A stretch of 64,000 nt of DNA from Scatoplasma sp964444175 (GTDB lineage Bacteria; Bacillota_I; Bacilli_A; RFN20; CAG-288), in NCBI GenBank assembly GCA_964444175.1, contig CAYUFI010000001.1:1-64000 (forward strand), written 5' to 3'. The notes below the pieces were generated by a model that saw nothing but the letters and a program-made list of their open reading frames with translations, ran no database searches and had not been told where the DNA came from. Of this stretch, positions 17,064-25,299 are shown in pieces. Position 1 is the stretch's first letter; every line of letters starts with the position of its first letter. Position numbers and translations under genes: made by a program.

Positions 17064-17110
17064 TGGAAAAACTTTTTCCTAATCGGTAGCGATTTTGACC
17101 TAACCTGTAA

Positions 17111-18430
17111 TCAATGATTAGTTGAAGATTCAACAGTCTTCTCCGGGACCGGCATCAGGATATAAACCGCGAAGACCGAATCCCGATACGTGAACGTGAT
17201 GTTCCCGTGGTACTTATGAACGACGTAGGCCATGCTCTTGGTCCCGTAACCGTGCCCGTCCTCTTTCTTGGACGTGACGAAATTTCCCTGCTTCATCTGC
17301 GGGGCGGACGCCGAGTAGTTCTCGATGTAGACGTAGGCCATCCCGCCTTTTTTCTCGACGCGGAGATCGAGGATCTTCTTCTCGGGATCTTTTTCCTTCA
17401 GCAGACTCTCGATGGCGTTATCCATCGCGTTCCCGAACAGGGAGTAGATGTCGTTATACGTCATGAACGAGATCGCCGTCCCGTCGGCGATGATGGAAAG
17501 CTTGATTCCGTTCTGCTGGCAGACGAGCCCCTTCTCGGTCAGGATGATGTCCAGAGCGTCGTTTCCGGACTTGGCGAAGCTCTCGTAGATCATGACCTCG
17601 TTCTCGAGCTCGCTGATGTATTCCCCGCTGTCGCCCTTGTTCCCCATCTTCTTCATCGCGGCAATCTGGTGCTTCAGGTCGTGGCACTTCATGTTGATCG
17701 CCTCGATGTTCTTCTGGGAGGCTTCGTAATATTTCCGGTCCGCGGCGAGGTGCGCGGCCAGTTCTTCCTTCTCGCGCTGGGCCTTCCCGACCGAGAAGAT
17801 ACCCAGTAAAAGAAGGATCAGCAGGATGTCGATCGCTTCCGAATAGACTTCATAGAGGATCGCCACGGAACGGTCGATATCGAGAAAGCCCGAGGAATGG
17901 AAGATGTAGATGTCCAGAATTTCGTTGATGGCGAAAAAGAAGACCGACGTGACGATGATGGAGGCCTTAGGGACTTCGAACTCCGTCCCGTTCTTGCGGT
18001 GAATCGCGTCCCAGACGATGAAAAGCCCGTAGAACAGAAAATAGTACGCGGTCAGGATCAGGTAGTACTCCGCCTTGGCGTACTGGTTTGCGTAAGGGAC
18101 GTCCATCAGGCGCATCGTCAGGTTGAACAGGTGGTACCCCGCGTTCTGCAGGGTCGATCCGACCATGAAATAAAAAAGGATTTCGTACGGGGATCCGTCG
18201 AGGCCGAAAAGAAGGAACAGGTACGAGAATAGATAGACGATTAAAAAGAACGGATAGACGATGACGTCCTTGCTAATCGGGCCGAGGTCGACCGGTTCGG
18301 GGAAGAAATATCCGACGGTCAAGGTCGCCGCCAGGAACAGGACCAGCTTCATCCAGAAATACTTTTTCCGTGGGAAGCGGTAGAAGACGACAGCCAAGGC
18401 GATGTAGAGCTGGAACATGAAGCCCAGCAT
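17111..18430 (-). CDS. GHKL sensor histidine kinase, AgrC/ComD-like
   Basis: 439 aa. Six to seven hydrophobic segments fill residues 1-215, followed by a short coiled coil. The phosphoacceptor motif is CHDLKHQ (His254 most likely). The GHKL ATPase domain has an N box (FGNAMDNAIESL) and a G box (GHGYGTKSMAYVV). This class pairs with LytTR regulators. Its ATG overlaps the regulator stop by one base (TGATG), so the two are translationally coupled. No AgrB/AgrD-type peptide gene was seen nearby, so the signal is unknown. Sitting directly upstream of the GH3 gene, it may control glycoside use (inference). Confidence 0.9.
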   Translation of the reverse strand: MLGFMFQLYIALAVVFYRFPRKKYFWMKLVLFLAATLTVGYFFPEPVDLGPISKDVIVYPFFLIVYLFSYLFLLFGLDGSPYEILFYFMVGSTLQNAGYHLFNLTMRLMDVPYANQYAKAEYYLILTAYYFLFYGLFIVWDAIHRKNGTEFEVPKASIIVTSVFFFAINEILDIYIFHSSGFLDIDRSVAILYEVYSEAIDILLILLLLGIFSVGKAQREKEELAAHLAADRKYYEASQKNIEAINMKCHDLKHQIAAMKKMGNKGDSGEYISELENEVMIYESFAKSGNDALDIILTEKGLVCQQNGIKLSIIADGTAISFMTYNDIYSLFGNAMDNAIESLLKEKDPEKKILDLRVEKKGGMAYVYIENYSASAPQMKQGNFVTSKKEDGHGYGTKSMAYVVHKYHGNITFTYRDSVFAVYILMPVPEKTVESSTNH

Positions 18431-19134
18431 CAGCGTTTTCCTCCGTAATACAGGGCCAGAGCGTCCAAAAATGCCTTCTTGCGCGAACGGGAGATGGTGA
18501 GTTCGTCCTTCCCGACATAGACCGTGTCGAGGACGACCCGGTCGACCGCACCGAGATTCACCATGGCCGAGTTGCTGCAGCGCACGAAGCTGTATCGGGT
18601 ATAGACCGGCTCGAGTTCCTTCAAGGAAGTCCTGACGGATAAGATTTTATCTTTCAGATGGAAACGGACCATGTGCAGGGCGGAATCCATGTAGAGGATG
18701 TTCGAGACCGGGACTTTGACTTCCCCGTCCCCGGTATGCAGAAGGACGTACGTGTTCTTCTTTTCCTTCTGGATCTGGACGGCCTTCTTCAGCTTCATGG
18801 AGAAATTGAAGTATCCGACGGGCTTCACGAGGAAATCCATCGCATCCACCTCGTAACCGGCGACGGCGTAGCGCGCCATGTTCGTGACGAAAATCAGCGA
18901 GCACTGCGTATCGAACGCGCGCAGCTTCTTCGCCGCCTCGATCCCGTTCATCTGAGGCATCTCGATGTCCATGAAGACGATGTCGCAGCCGGGGTAGTCC
19001 TCGATGAAATTGAGGCCGTTCAAAAAGACAGAGACCCGGAATTCCTCCTTCTCCTCTTCCGAGAAGCGGGCGACGTACTCTTGTAAGGTCTTCGCGTACG
19101 CCTGATCGTCTTCGACAATGGCTATCCGTAACAT
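18430..19134 (-). CDS. LytTR-family response regulator
   Basis: 234 aa. The receiver domain (1-120) has acidic residues ED at 8-9 and phosphoacceptor Asp56 in FMDIEMP. The conserved Thr/Lys side is visible as FVTN and FLVKPVGYFNF. The C-terminal LytTR DNA-binding domain (about 135-232) includes ILYMDSALHMVRFHL, YSFVRCSNSAMVNLGAVDRV and LTISRSRKKAF. It transmits the signal of the overlapping kinase to transcription. The start codon is only 9 nt downstream of the -10, so the transcript would have almost no leader. Confidence 0.92.
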   Translation of the reverse strand: MLRIAIVEDDQAYAKTLQEYVARFSEEEKEEFRVSVFLNGLNFIEDYPGCDIVFMDIEMPQMNGIEAAKKLRAFDTQCSLIFVTNMARYAVAGYEVDAMDFLVKPVGYFNFSMKLKKAVQIQKEKKNTYVLLHTGDGEVKVPVSNILYMDSALHMVRFHLKDKILSVRTSLKELEPVYTRYSFVRCSNSAMVNLGAVDRVVLDTVYVGKDELTISRSRKKAFLDALALYYGGKR

Positions 19135-19143
19135 GTCCCTATT

Positions 19144-19166
19144 AGAATAGCATAGAAACGCTTTCT
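19144..19166 (-). promoter_or_regulatory. extended -10 promoter plus cre-like operator of the two-component operon
   Basis: On the minus strand an extended -10 TGC-TATTCT (19152-19144) lies 9 nt before the ATG at 19134. Immediately upstream, 19153-19166 reads AGAAAGCGTTTCTA (minus strand), a cre-like near-palindrome. It has the same offset from the -10 as the operator in the GH3 promoter (3 versus 2 nt). Confidence 0.5.
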
Positions 19167-19205
19167 TTGTTTAAAAGCGGAGTTCGGTACATCCGTAAAA
19201 GGGGC

Positions 19206-19237
19206 CGAAAAAGGCGTCCCCTCCTTGAAGAGACGCC
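19206..19237 (-). terminator. terminator after the 164-aa membrane protein gene
   Basis: Minus strand GGCGTC (19237-19232), 13-nt loop, GACGCC (19218-19213), then TTTTTC. Confidence 0.7.
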
Positions 19238-19272
19238 GTTCAGGTGCGCTGTACCGTAATGAGAAAGAGAGA

Positions 19273-19767
19273 CTACTTCTTCGAACCGATGAAATCGAAG
19301 ACGGCCGGAAGGATTCCGACGACTCCGCCGAGAATGCTCAAGATACCGGCGAAGACCCAGCCGACGCCTAATCCCATCCCGTCAGTTGTGTTGAAGCCGT
19401 TCGCTCCAGCGTAGCAGGGGACCTCGATGAAGAGGAAGATGCCCGCGACGATGGCGCAGACGACTGCGACCAAGTTCAGGATGCCCAAGACCTTATCGAG
19501 GGTGTGGACATTCGCGAGCGGCAGAACCGCTCCGCAGACGAAGATGACGAACGAAACAATCAGAAGGACGAACGCGATGATGGCCGACCAGGTGGCGCTC
19601 GCGTTGCCACTGCCGAAGGTTCCGGCGGTTCCGGAGACATCTCCGGAAATTTTGTAGCCGAAGAAGTCCGTAGAAATGTGAATCGAACTGGTGGCTAACT
19701 GGAGGATGAAGGCGACTAAAACAAGAACGGCAGCGCAGATGCCTGAAAATTTAAGAACTTTCTTCAT
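19273..19767 (-). CDS. four-helix membrane protein, paralogue of the next gene
   Basis: 164 aa with four membrane segments (about 6-25, 55-80, 90-115 and 130-155). Between helices 1 and 2 is an extracytoplasmic loop with FFGYKISG and Gly/Ser-rich sequence. The last helix contains GWVFAGILSILGGVVGILP, resembling the corresponding helix of the protein at 19879. Each gene has its own terminator. Family not recognised. Possibly a stress or envelope membrane protein; nothing in the sequence specifies a substrate. Confidence 0.8.
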   Translation of the reverse strand: MKKVLKFSGICAAVLVLVAFILQLATSSIHISTDFFGYKISGDVSGTAGTFGSGNASATWSAIIAFVLLIVSFVIFVCGAVLPLANVHTLDKVLGILNLVAVVCAIVAGIFLFIEVPCYAGANGFNTTDGMGLGVGWVFAGILSILGGVVGILPAVFDFIGSKK

Positions 19768-19825
19768 GAAGAATTCTCCTTTCTTTACCTTTACTATAGA
19801 CCTTTTCTTTCAAAAAAGAGAACAA

Positions 19826-19858
19826 GAAAAGAAAAGCGGTCCCTTTCAGAAGGACCGC
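19826..19858 (-). terminator. terminator after the 173-aa membrane protein gene
   Basis: Minus strand GCGGTCC (19858-19852), 9-nt loop, GGACCGC (19842-19836), then TTTTCTTTTC. Confidence 0.75.
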
Positions 19859-19878
19859 TTACGAATGAGAATTTCCGC

Positions 19879-20400
19879 TTACTTGATGGACAGCAGAGAG
19901 ACCGGTACGGCGGCGATTCCGCCTAAGACCGAGAGGCAGCCGCTGAGCCAGACACCGATGCCGAGCTTGACGTATCCGGCGACAATCTTGGTTCCGAACA
20001 AGTTCCCGGAGATTTCCCCGATTTCGGTTCCGGTCAAAGGGCCGATGCAGAAGACGAGGATGCCGCCGGCGATGAGGCAGAGCGACGCGACGCAGGCGCA
20101 TAAGGCGCCGACCTTCTGTTTCTTATATCCTAAGAACGAACCGAAGAGGGATCCGAGCGCCCCGACGATGATCAGGATGAACGCGGCCAGCAACCCGGTG
20201 TTCATCTCGAGGACAGTCGTATCCCCGTCCTTGTAGCCGAACGTGTACTGGAACAGCGTGTAGGAGAGGGTTTCCTTACCGGACGAATCCGTTAAGACGA
20301 TGCCCTTCAACGAGAACAGGGCGAGGGCGACTCCCGCCAGCACGAACGCGAGGATTCCGAGAATCAGGATGTTCAATCTGCTTTTTCTTTTCTTAGCCAT
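19879..20400 (-). CDS. four-helix membrane protein, paralogue of the previous gene
   Basis: 173 aa: basic start MAKKRKSR, then four hydrophobic segments (about 8-28, 68-90, 97-120 and 145-168). It shares with the neighbouring 164-aa protein the loop pattern F-G-Y-K followed by a Gly/Asp-rich stretch and a final GCLSVLGGIAAVP helix. The two probably arose by tandem duplication. No known domain recognised. It is transcribed separately from lemA upstream (56-nt gap with AT-rich promoter-like sequence) and ends at a strong terminator. Confidence 0.78.
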   Translation of the reverse strand: MAKKRKSRLNILILGILAFVLAGVALALFSLKGIVLTDSSGKETLSYTLFQYTFGYKDGDTTVLEMNTGLLAAFILIIVGALGSLFGSFLGYKKQKVGALCACVASLCLIAGGILVFCIGPLTGTEIGEISGNLFGTKIVAGYVKLGIGVWLSGCLSVLGGIAAVPVSLLSIK

Positions 20401-20456
20401 ATTTTTTTGTAAAACTTTCCTAAAGTATATATTTATTTTAATACTTCCCGAACCGT

Positions 20457-21125
20457 TTAGAAGAAGACACTGCGCGCTTTTTCCTTGGTTTCCTTAGAGG
20501 CCGTGAACGGAATGCGGGTCGTGTAACCGTTCTTCGCGGCGACCGACTTCTTCGCCAAGAACGTATAGATCGCCTGGTTCCATTCGAGGACCGCGTCGTT
20601 ATAAAGCTCGCGCGCGGAAGTGATTTCCTTCTGGAGATACGCGTTCTGCTGCAGGCAGTCGGCGATTTCCTGGTGTGCCTGGATGTCCGGATAGGCTTCG
20701 AAGGCGACGTTGATCGAACGGGCCATGCCGTCGAGCTTGCCCTGGACGTCGTTACGAACGGCGTCGTTCTTCGGATCCGCCCCGCCGCGGTACGCCGCGA
20801 CTTCGGTCAGGACCGATTTGTCGAGGTCAATCGCCTTGTCGAGCAGCTTCGCCGCGTTCGAAAGGATCTGCACCCTCTGTTCCATGTAGTTGTCGATCTG
20901 GGAAGCGGCGGCCTGAATCTTCTGCTGCAGCTTTCCGTAATATTCGCGGGCTTTCGCCTTGCGGAACTGATAGACCACGCCTCCGACGATGAAGATGAAC
21001 CACGTCCCAACCTCGCAGAACTTCTCGAAGCCCGTGAGCTGGACCCCGAGCTGCTTCTGGATGACGTTGGCGTCCCTGCCTTCTTCGTAAACAGGATCTC
21101 TCGTCTCGTCCAATTCGTTTGCCAT
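20457..21125 (-). CDS. lemA: LemA family protein
   Basis: 222 aa. A short polar N-terminus and one membrane segment (about 38-54, TWFIFIVGGVVYQF) are followed by the long helical LemA domain. Recognisable motifs are NYMEQRVQILSNAAKLLD, RSINVAFEAYPDIQAHQ and YNDAVLEWNQAIYTF. LemA proteins are envelope helical-bundle proteins of uncertain function, often next to TPM or large membrane proteins. Here it directly follows the DUF3137-like gene (50-nt gap). An extended -10 (21164-21172) suggests a promoter of its own. Confidence 0.9.
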   Translation of the reverse strand: MANELDETRDPVYEEGRDANVIQKQLGVQLTGFEKFCEVGTWFIFIVGGVVYQFRKAKAREYYGKLQQKIQAAASQIDNYMEQRVQILSNAAKLLDKAIDLDKSVLTEVAAYRGGADPKNDAVRNDVQGKLDGMARSINVAFEAYPDIQAHQEIADCLQQNAYLQKEITSARELYNDAVLEWNQAIYTFLAKKSVAAKNGYTTRIPFTASKETKEKARSVFF

Positions 21126-21163
21126 AATCCGATGTTCTCCTTTCAGATTTCTAGACTACTAAC

Positions 21164-21172
21164 ACTATATCA
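21164..21172 (-). promoter_or_regulatory. extended -10 promoter of lemA
   Basis: Minus strand TGA-TATAGT within TCTGATATAGTG, overlapping the end of the upstream gene region. No -35 match. The same TCTGATATAGTG sequence occurs upstream of the YczE-like gene. Confidence 0.5.
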
Positions 21173-21175
21173 GAT

Positions 21176-23041
21176 TTAAGGATTCCCTTCGTCCCGTTTT
21201 TCGACGAACGGGGAGAGTTCCTGTTCGAGTTCTCCGACTTCCGTCCCGTCGGAAGGGGATTTCGAAAGATACGCGAAGGTCTTGCTGCGGTAGGAATATT
21301 CCGCCCCGGCGTAGCGGGATAAGAAGTTCCGGAAGCCCTGGTTCGCGCTCAATTTCCTGTAAAGAGGATACGTCGAATCGAAATTCCGCACTTCCATCGG
21401 AGTGTCTTTCCTGACCGCGATGTATTCCGTCCAGTGCACCGGGACAGAATGCATATATCCGTCCCCGCCCATCACGGAGACGTAGTCCGTGCGCGCTATG
21501 CCCCGGAACGAATGGGCCGTGATCATCACGTGGTCGTTCCCGCCGGTCTTCCCTTCGTACGACGTCTTGACGATCAGAGGAGTGATCGTTCCTTTAGCCT
21601 GCAAAGCCTCTTTCGAGAACGTATTCGCCATCGCCTCCTGCTCGTATTCGGAGACGTTCGATTCGGAAGGATCCCTGTGATAGATGTAATCCCTCGTCTT
21701 GGTCATCTGGTAGAGCGGGACGGATAAGAGCGGAGCAAGGTCGAAATACATCCCCTGGAAGATTTCCTCCATCACGGCCAGGAAATGCTCCTTCATCTTT
21801 TTGATGTCGAACCCGTAGAACGCGCCCGGGGAAGGAAGATAGTCCGCGTTCTGGGAATGGTCCGATTCGATGTAATTCAGCTTTCCTTCCTTTACGAAGG
21901 CGAAATCGTCCCCGTACGGTTCCTTGCTTTTTAAAAGCGCCGTCATGTTCTTCTGGGCCAGCGGCGTGAAGAGGAGACGGAACTGCGTCTCGTCGTTCCG
22001 GTTCCACGCGTGGAAGAGCGACTCGAACTCCGTATTCGCCATCGCCGTGAAATTCGTCGAGGAGTCGTTGTCCATCAGTTCCTTCTCGGCGAGCTTCGAC
22101 ATCTTCTTTTCGTCCTGACGGACCCGCTTGGCCAGCTGCTTTTCATCAAGAGTCGGATCGACGGTCGGGAAGCGCGAGAATCTCAGTTTCTCCGCCGCGT
22201 CGTTCCCGTAGACGAGGTAGGTCTCGTAATGGTAGGCCGGGGCCGGATGGACCGTGGTGGCGGTGAGCGTCTCGGTGTGGTTCTGGACGTGGGTGTGTCC
22301 TTCCGAATCGGTCGAAGTCGTCGTCCAGTGGATCGTCAGGTGTCCTTCGTAAGTCTCGTCCACCGTCGAATGGATGTACTGGCGCAACAGGATGAACGGA
22401 TTCCCCAGGATCGAGCCGGACCGTACGCCGACGATCGAAATGTCCGGATCGCCGTTCCCTTCCATGCCGTAATGCTTCCTCAGCATCTCGTATTTCCGAT
22501 CGTCGAGCTTCTTGTCGAAGCGCAGGACCGGGACAGATTTGTTGAAGATGTCCGAATCCATGCCCCAGTCGAATTCCCCGTTGAGGTCCGCCGAGGATTC
22601 CTTCACTTTGCGCAGGGCTTCCGCCGCTTTCTTCTCCGCTTCGTCTTTCTTATTGTCCCGTTCCTTCAGCGTCTTATTCACTTTGAAGACGACGAAAAGG
22701 ATCATACCGGCGCCCAGAACGAGAAGGACGGAACCGGCGATAATCGCCCAGAGGACGGAAGCGGGGATTCCGTTCAGTAAAAAGAGAATCCCGACGGCGA
22801 AAAAGACCACACTCAGAACGATCAAAGCCGTCTTCAGCGTCCTTGAGGACTCCGCCTTTTTTAAAAGCGCTTCGTATTCGGCCTGTTTCCGATAGTAATC
22901 GGCGCAGAGGCGCTGATTTCCCGCGTAGTCGCATCCGCTCTTCTTGAGAAGATTTTCGAAATACGCGTCCGCTTCCTTCCGAACGTTCTCCTTATAGGAA
23001 GGATACGACGCGATCGGTTCGAGCAGAGTGGATTCATCCAT
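21176..23041 (-). CDS. DUF3137-like membrane protein
   Basis: 621 aa. The N-terminal 65 residues are polar and helical, then come two hydrophobic segments (about 68-88 and 93-120), a Lys/Glu-rich coiled coil (123-150) and a large cytoplasmic region. The central part (FTAMANTEFESLFHAWNRNDE, YGDDFAFVKEGKLNYIESD) resembles the DUF3137 pattern. The assignment is from memory of that pattern and moderate. The pairing with lemA downstream supports it, because the two are often neighbours. A promoter with an extended -10 lies at 23066-23074. Function unknown; probably envelope homeostasis. Confidence 0.7.
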   Translation of the reverse strand: MDESTLLEPIASYPSYKENVRKEADAYFENLLKKSGCDYAGNQRLCADYYRKQAEYEALLKKAESSRTLKTALIVLSVVFFAVGILFLLNGIPASVLWAIIAGSVLLVLGAGMILFVVFKVNKTLKERDNKKDEAEKKAAEALRKVKESSADLNGEFDWGMDSDIFNKSVPVLRFDKKLDDRKYEMLRKHYGMEGNGDPDISIVGVRSGSILGNPFILLRQYIHSTVDETYEGHLTIHWTTTSTDSEGHTHVQNHTETLTATTVHPAPAYHYETYLVYGNDAAEKLRFSRFPTVDPTLDEKQLAKRVRQDEKKMSKLAEKELMDNDSSTNFTAMANTEFESLFHAWNRNDETQFRLLFTPLAQKNMTALLKSKEPYGDDFAFVKEGKLNYIESDHSQNADYLPSPGAFYGFDIKKMKEHFLAVMEEIFQGMYFDLAPLLSVPLYQMTKTRDYIYHRDPSESNVSEYEQEAMANTFSKEALQAKGTITPLIVKTSYEGKTGGNDHVMITAHSFRGIARTDYVSVMGGDGYMHSVPVHWTEYIAVRKDTPMEVRNFDSTYPLYRKLSANQGFRNFLSRYAGAEYSYRSKTFAYLSKSPSDGTEVGELEQELSPFVEKRDEGNP

Positions 23042-23065
23042 TTTTCCAATTCCCCCACTGCTTCC

Positions 23066-23074
23066 ATTCTATCA
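23066..23074 (-). promoter_or_regulatory. extended -10 promoter of the DUF3137-like gene
   Basis: Minus strand TGA-TAGAAT in TTTCTGATAGAATGG, 25 nt before the start codon. No good -35. Confidence 0.5.
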
Positions 23075-23101
23075 GAAAGAACGGAAGAATTCCCTTCGAA
23101 G

Positions 23102-23137
23102 AAAAAGGACAGGACCTCAGATATTCGTGTCCTGTCC
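23102..23137 (-). terminator. terminator whose left arm is the end of the YczE-like coding sequence
   Basis: Minus strand GGACAGGAC (23137-23129) pairs with GTCCTGTCC (23115-23107) and is followed by TTTTTC. The left arm encodes the Gly-Gln-Asp near the C-terminus and the stop codon sits in the loop. Confidence 0.8.
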
Positions 23138-23848
23138 TTTGAAGACCGTCTTATGGAGGAGTTTTCCCCAGAGCGTGATGAACGGGCTCTGCAGGAGCAT
23201 CAGCACCGCCGTGAACCAGCCGACGATCGTCGCGTCCGAATCGAAGACCCGCTTGAAGAAATCTGAGGGGTCCTGATACGGGGCGAGAAGGAAGACGGAG
23301 ATTATCAGGGCGATCAAAGCGCACGAGACGTCCGTCAATATCCTTCCGACGAGATATCCGCCCTTTTTGGAAAGCAGGAGATTCATCGCGTCGTACGGCC
23401 CGATTCCGAAATCCGCCTGGACGAAGAGAGCGACCCCGAAGGTCTGGACGAGGAAGCCTCCCAAGGCGAAGAGGATCCTCGCGTAGAAAGGAAGATTGGA
23501 CGAGCGCAGTCCGAGCGAGGACCAGATTCCATCGAACAGAGCGATGATGAAGGACATGCCGAAGACGTTGATGGCCGTCCCGAGGGAAATCTTCTTCCGT
23601 TCCCAGATCAGCATTGGAATAAAGAGGATCAGGTTCAGCATGAGCATCCCGAACGCCCCGGAATACTGCGCGATGAACGCGTTCCCGCTTAAACACAGGA
23701 TCTGCGCGAAGGCGTACCCGAGGGCGGAACAGGGGTCGTTCCCGAACGAGGCGAGCTTAAAAAGACTCGAACCGAGGCCGATCAAAGCCGTCCCGAGAAA
23801 GGATAAGAGGTTTTTCTTAACGGTGTTTCCGGCGGAATGTTCTTTCAT
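23117..23848 (-). CDS. YczE/YyaS-type integral membrane protein
   Basis: 243 aa with about six membrane segments. Family-typical features are an N-terminal GLGSSLFKLASFGNDPCSALGYA segment, an internal symmetric repeat GVALFVQADFGIGPYDAMNLLLSKKGG, and a charged loop between repeats (WERKKISLGTAINVF). The double 'a.fG.dP..al / a.fGiGP.D...' pattern is diagnostic for the YczE/YitT-related group, whose function is mostly unknown. Single gene with its own extended -10 (23881-23889) and its own terminator. Confidence 0.82.
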   Translation of the reverse strand: MKEHSAGNTVKKNLLSFLGTALIGLGSSLFKLASFGNDPCSALGYAFAQILCLSGNAFIAQYSGAFGMLMLNLILFIPMLIWERKKISLGTAINVFGMSFIIALFDGIWSSLGLRSSNLPFYARILFALGGFLVQTFGVALFVQADFGIGPYDAMNLLLSKKGGYLVGRILTDVSCALIALIISVFLLAPYQDPSDFFKRVFDSDATIVGWFTAVLMLLQSPFITLWGKLLHKTVFKGQDTNI

Positions 23849-23880
23849 AAACCCTGAGATTCGTCCAAAGATGCGAACTC

Positions 23881-23889
23881 ACTATATCA
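23881..23889 (-). promoter_or_regulatory. extended -10 promoter of the YczE-like gene
   Basis: Minus strand TGA-TATAGT inside TTTCTGATATAGTGAG, 32 nt before the ATG. The same element is found before lemA. Confidence 0.5.
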
Positions 23890-23920
23890 GAAAAACGGAA
23901 AAAAGGAAAAACGGAGGACA

Positions 23921-23952
23921 AAAAAAGGCCCGGGGTATGAGGCCCGGACCTT
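23921..23952 (-). terminator. tuf terminator
   Basis: Minus strand AAGGTCCGGG (23952-23943) pairs with CCCGGGCCTT (23934-23925, one G-T pair) and runs into a T tract. Confidence 0.8.
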
Positions 23953-23986
23953 ATTGGTACAAATAGACTTCGGAAGTAACGGAAGG

Positions 23987-25171
<1,185 letters not shown>

Positions 25172-25208
25172 TTTTATTTTCCTCCAATAATGGTCTTTAA
25201 CCTTTTAG

Positions 25209-25238
25209 AATATAGCATATCTTCTTTCTGTTTTGCAA
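25209..25238 (-). promoter_or_regulatory. tuf promoter
   Basis: Minus strand -35 TTGCAA (25238-25233), 18-nt spacer, extended -10 TGC-TATATT (25214-25209). Lies in the 128-nt fusA-tuf gap, allowing extra EF-Tu synthesis. Confidence 0.7.
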
Positions 25239-25254
25239 CAGAATCCGACGGTCC

Positions 25255-25278
25255 GGAGAGCGCTTGGAAGCGCCCTCC
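25255..25278. other. hairpin in the fusA-tuf intergenic region
   Basis: GGAGAGCGCTT pairs with AAGCGCCCTCC with one mismatch and a tiny loop. No T run follows on either strand, so it is more likely a processing or 3'-end protection element after fusA than an intrinsic terminator. Confidence 0.4.
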
Positions 25279-25299
25279 TTTCCGCAGAAATTCAGAAGA

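Larger units (their letters stand above)
16944..17094. promoter_or_regulatory. cluster of further operator-like sequences upstream of the GH3 gene
   Basis: Besides the cre-like site there are AGAAAGCGTTT (around 16944-16954), two copies of AATCGCTT (16961-16968 and 17026-17033), and an inverted repeat AATCG-GTAG-CGATT (17081-17094). Together they fill most of the 210-nt gap between the kinase gene and the GH3 start. They could be auxiliary LacI-family sites or sites for the adjacent response regulator; the sequences alone do not decide. Confidence 0.4.

Noticed and set aside
25255..25278. Hairpin between fusA and tuf as an intrinsic terminator
   Set aside because: No T tract on either strand; kept only as an unexplained hairpin.
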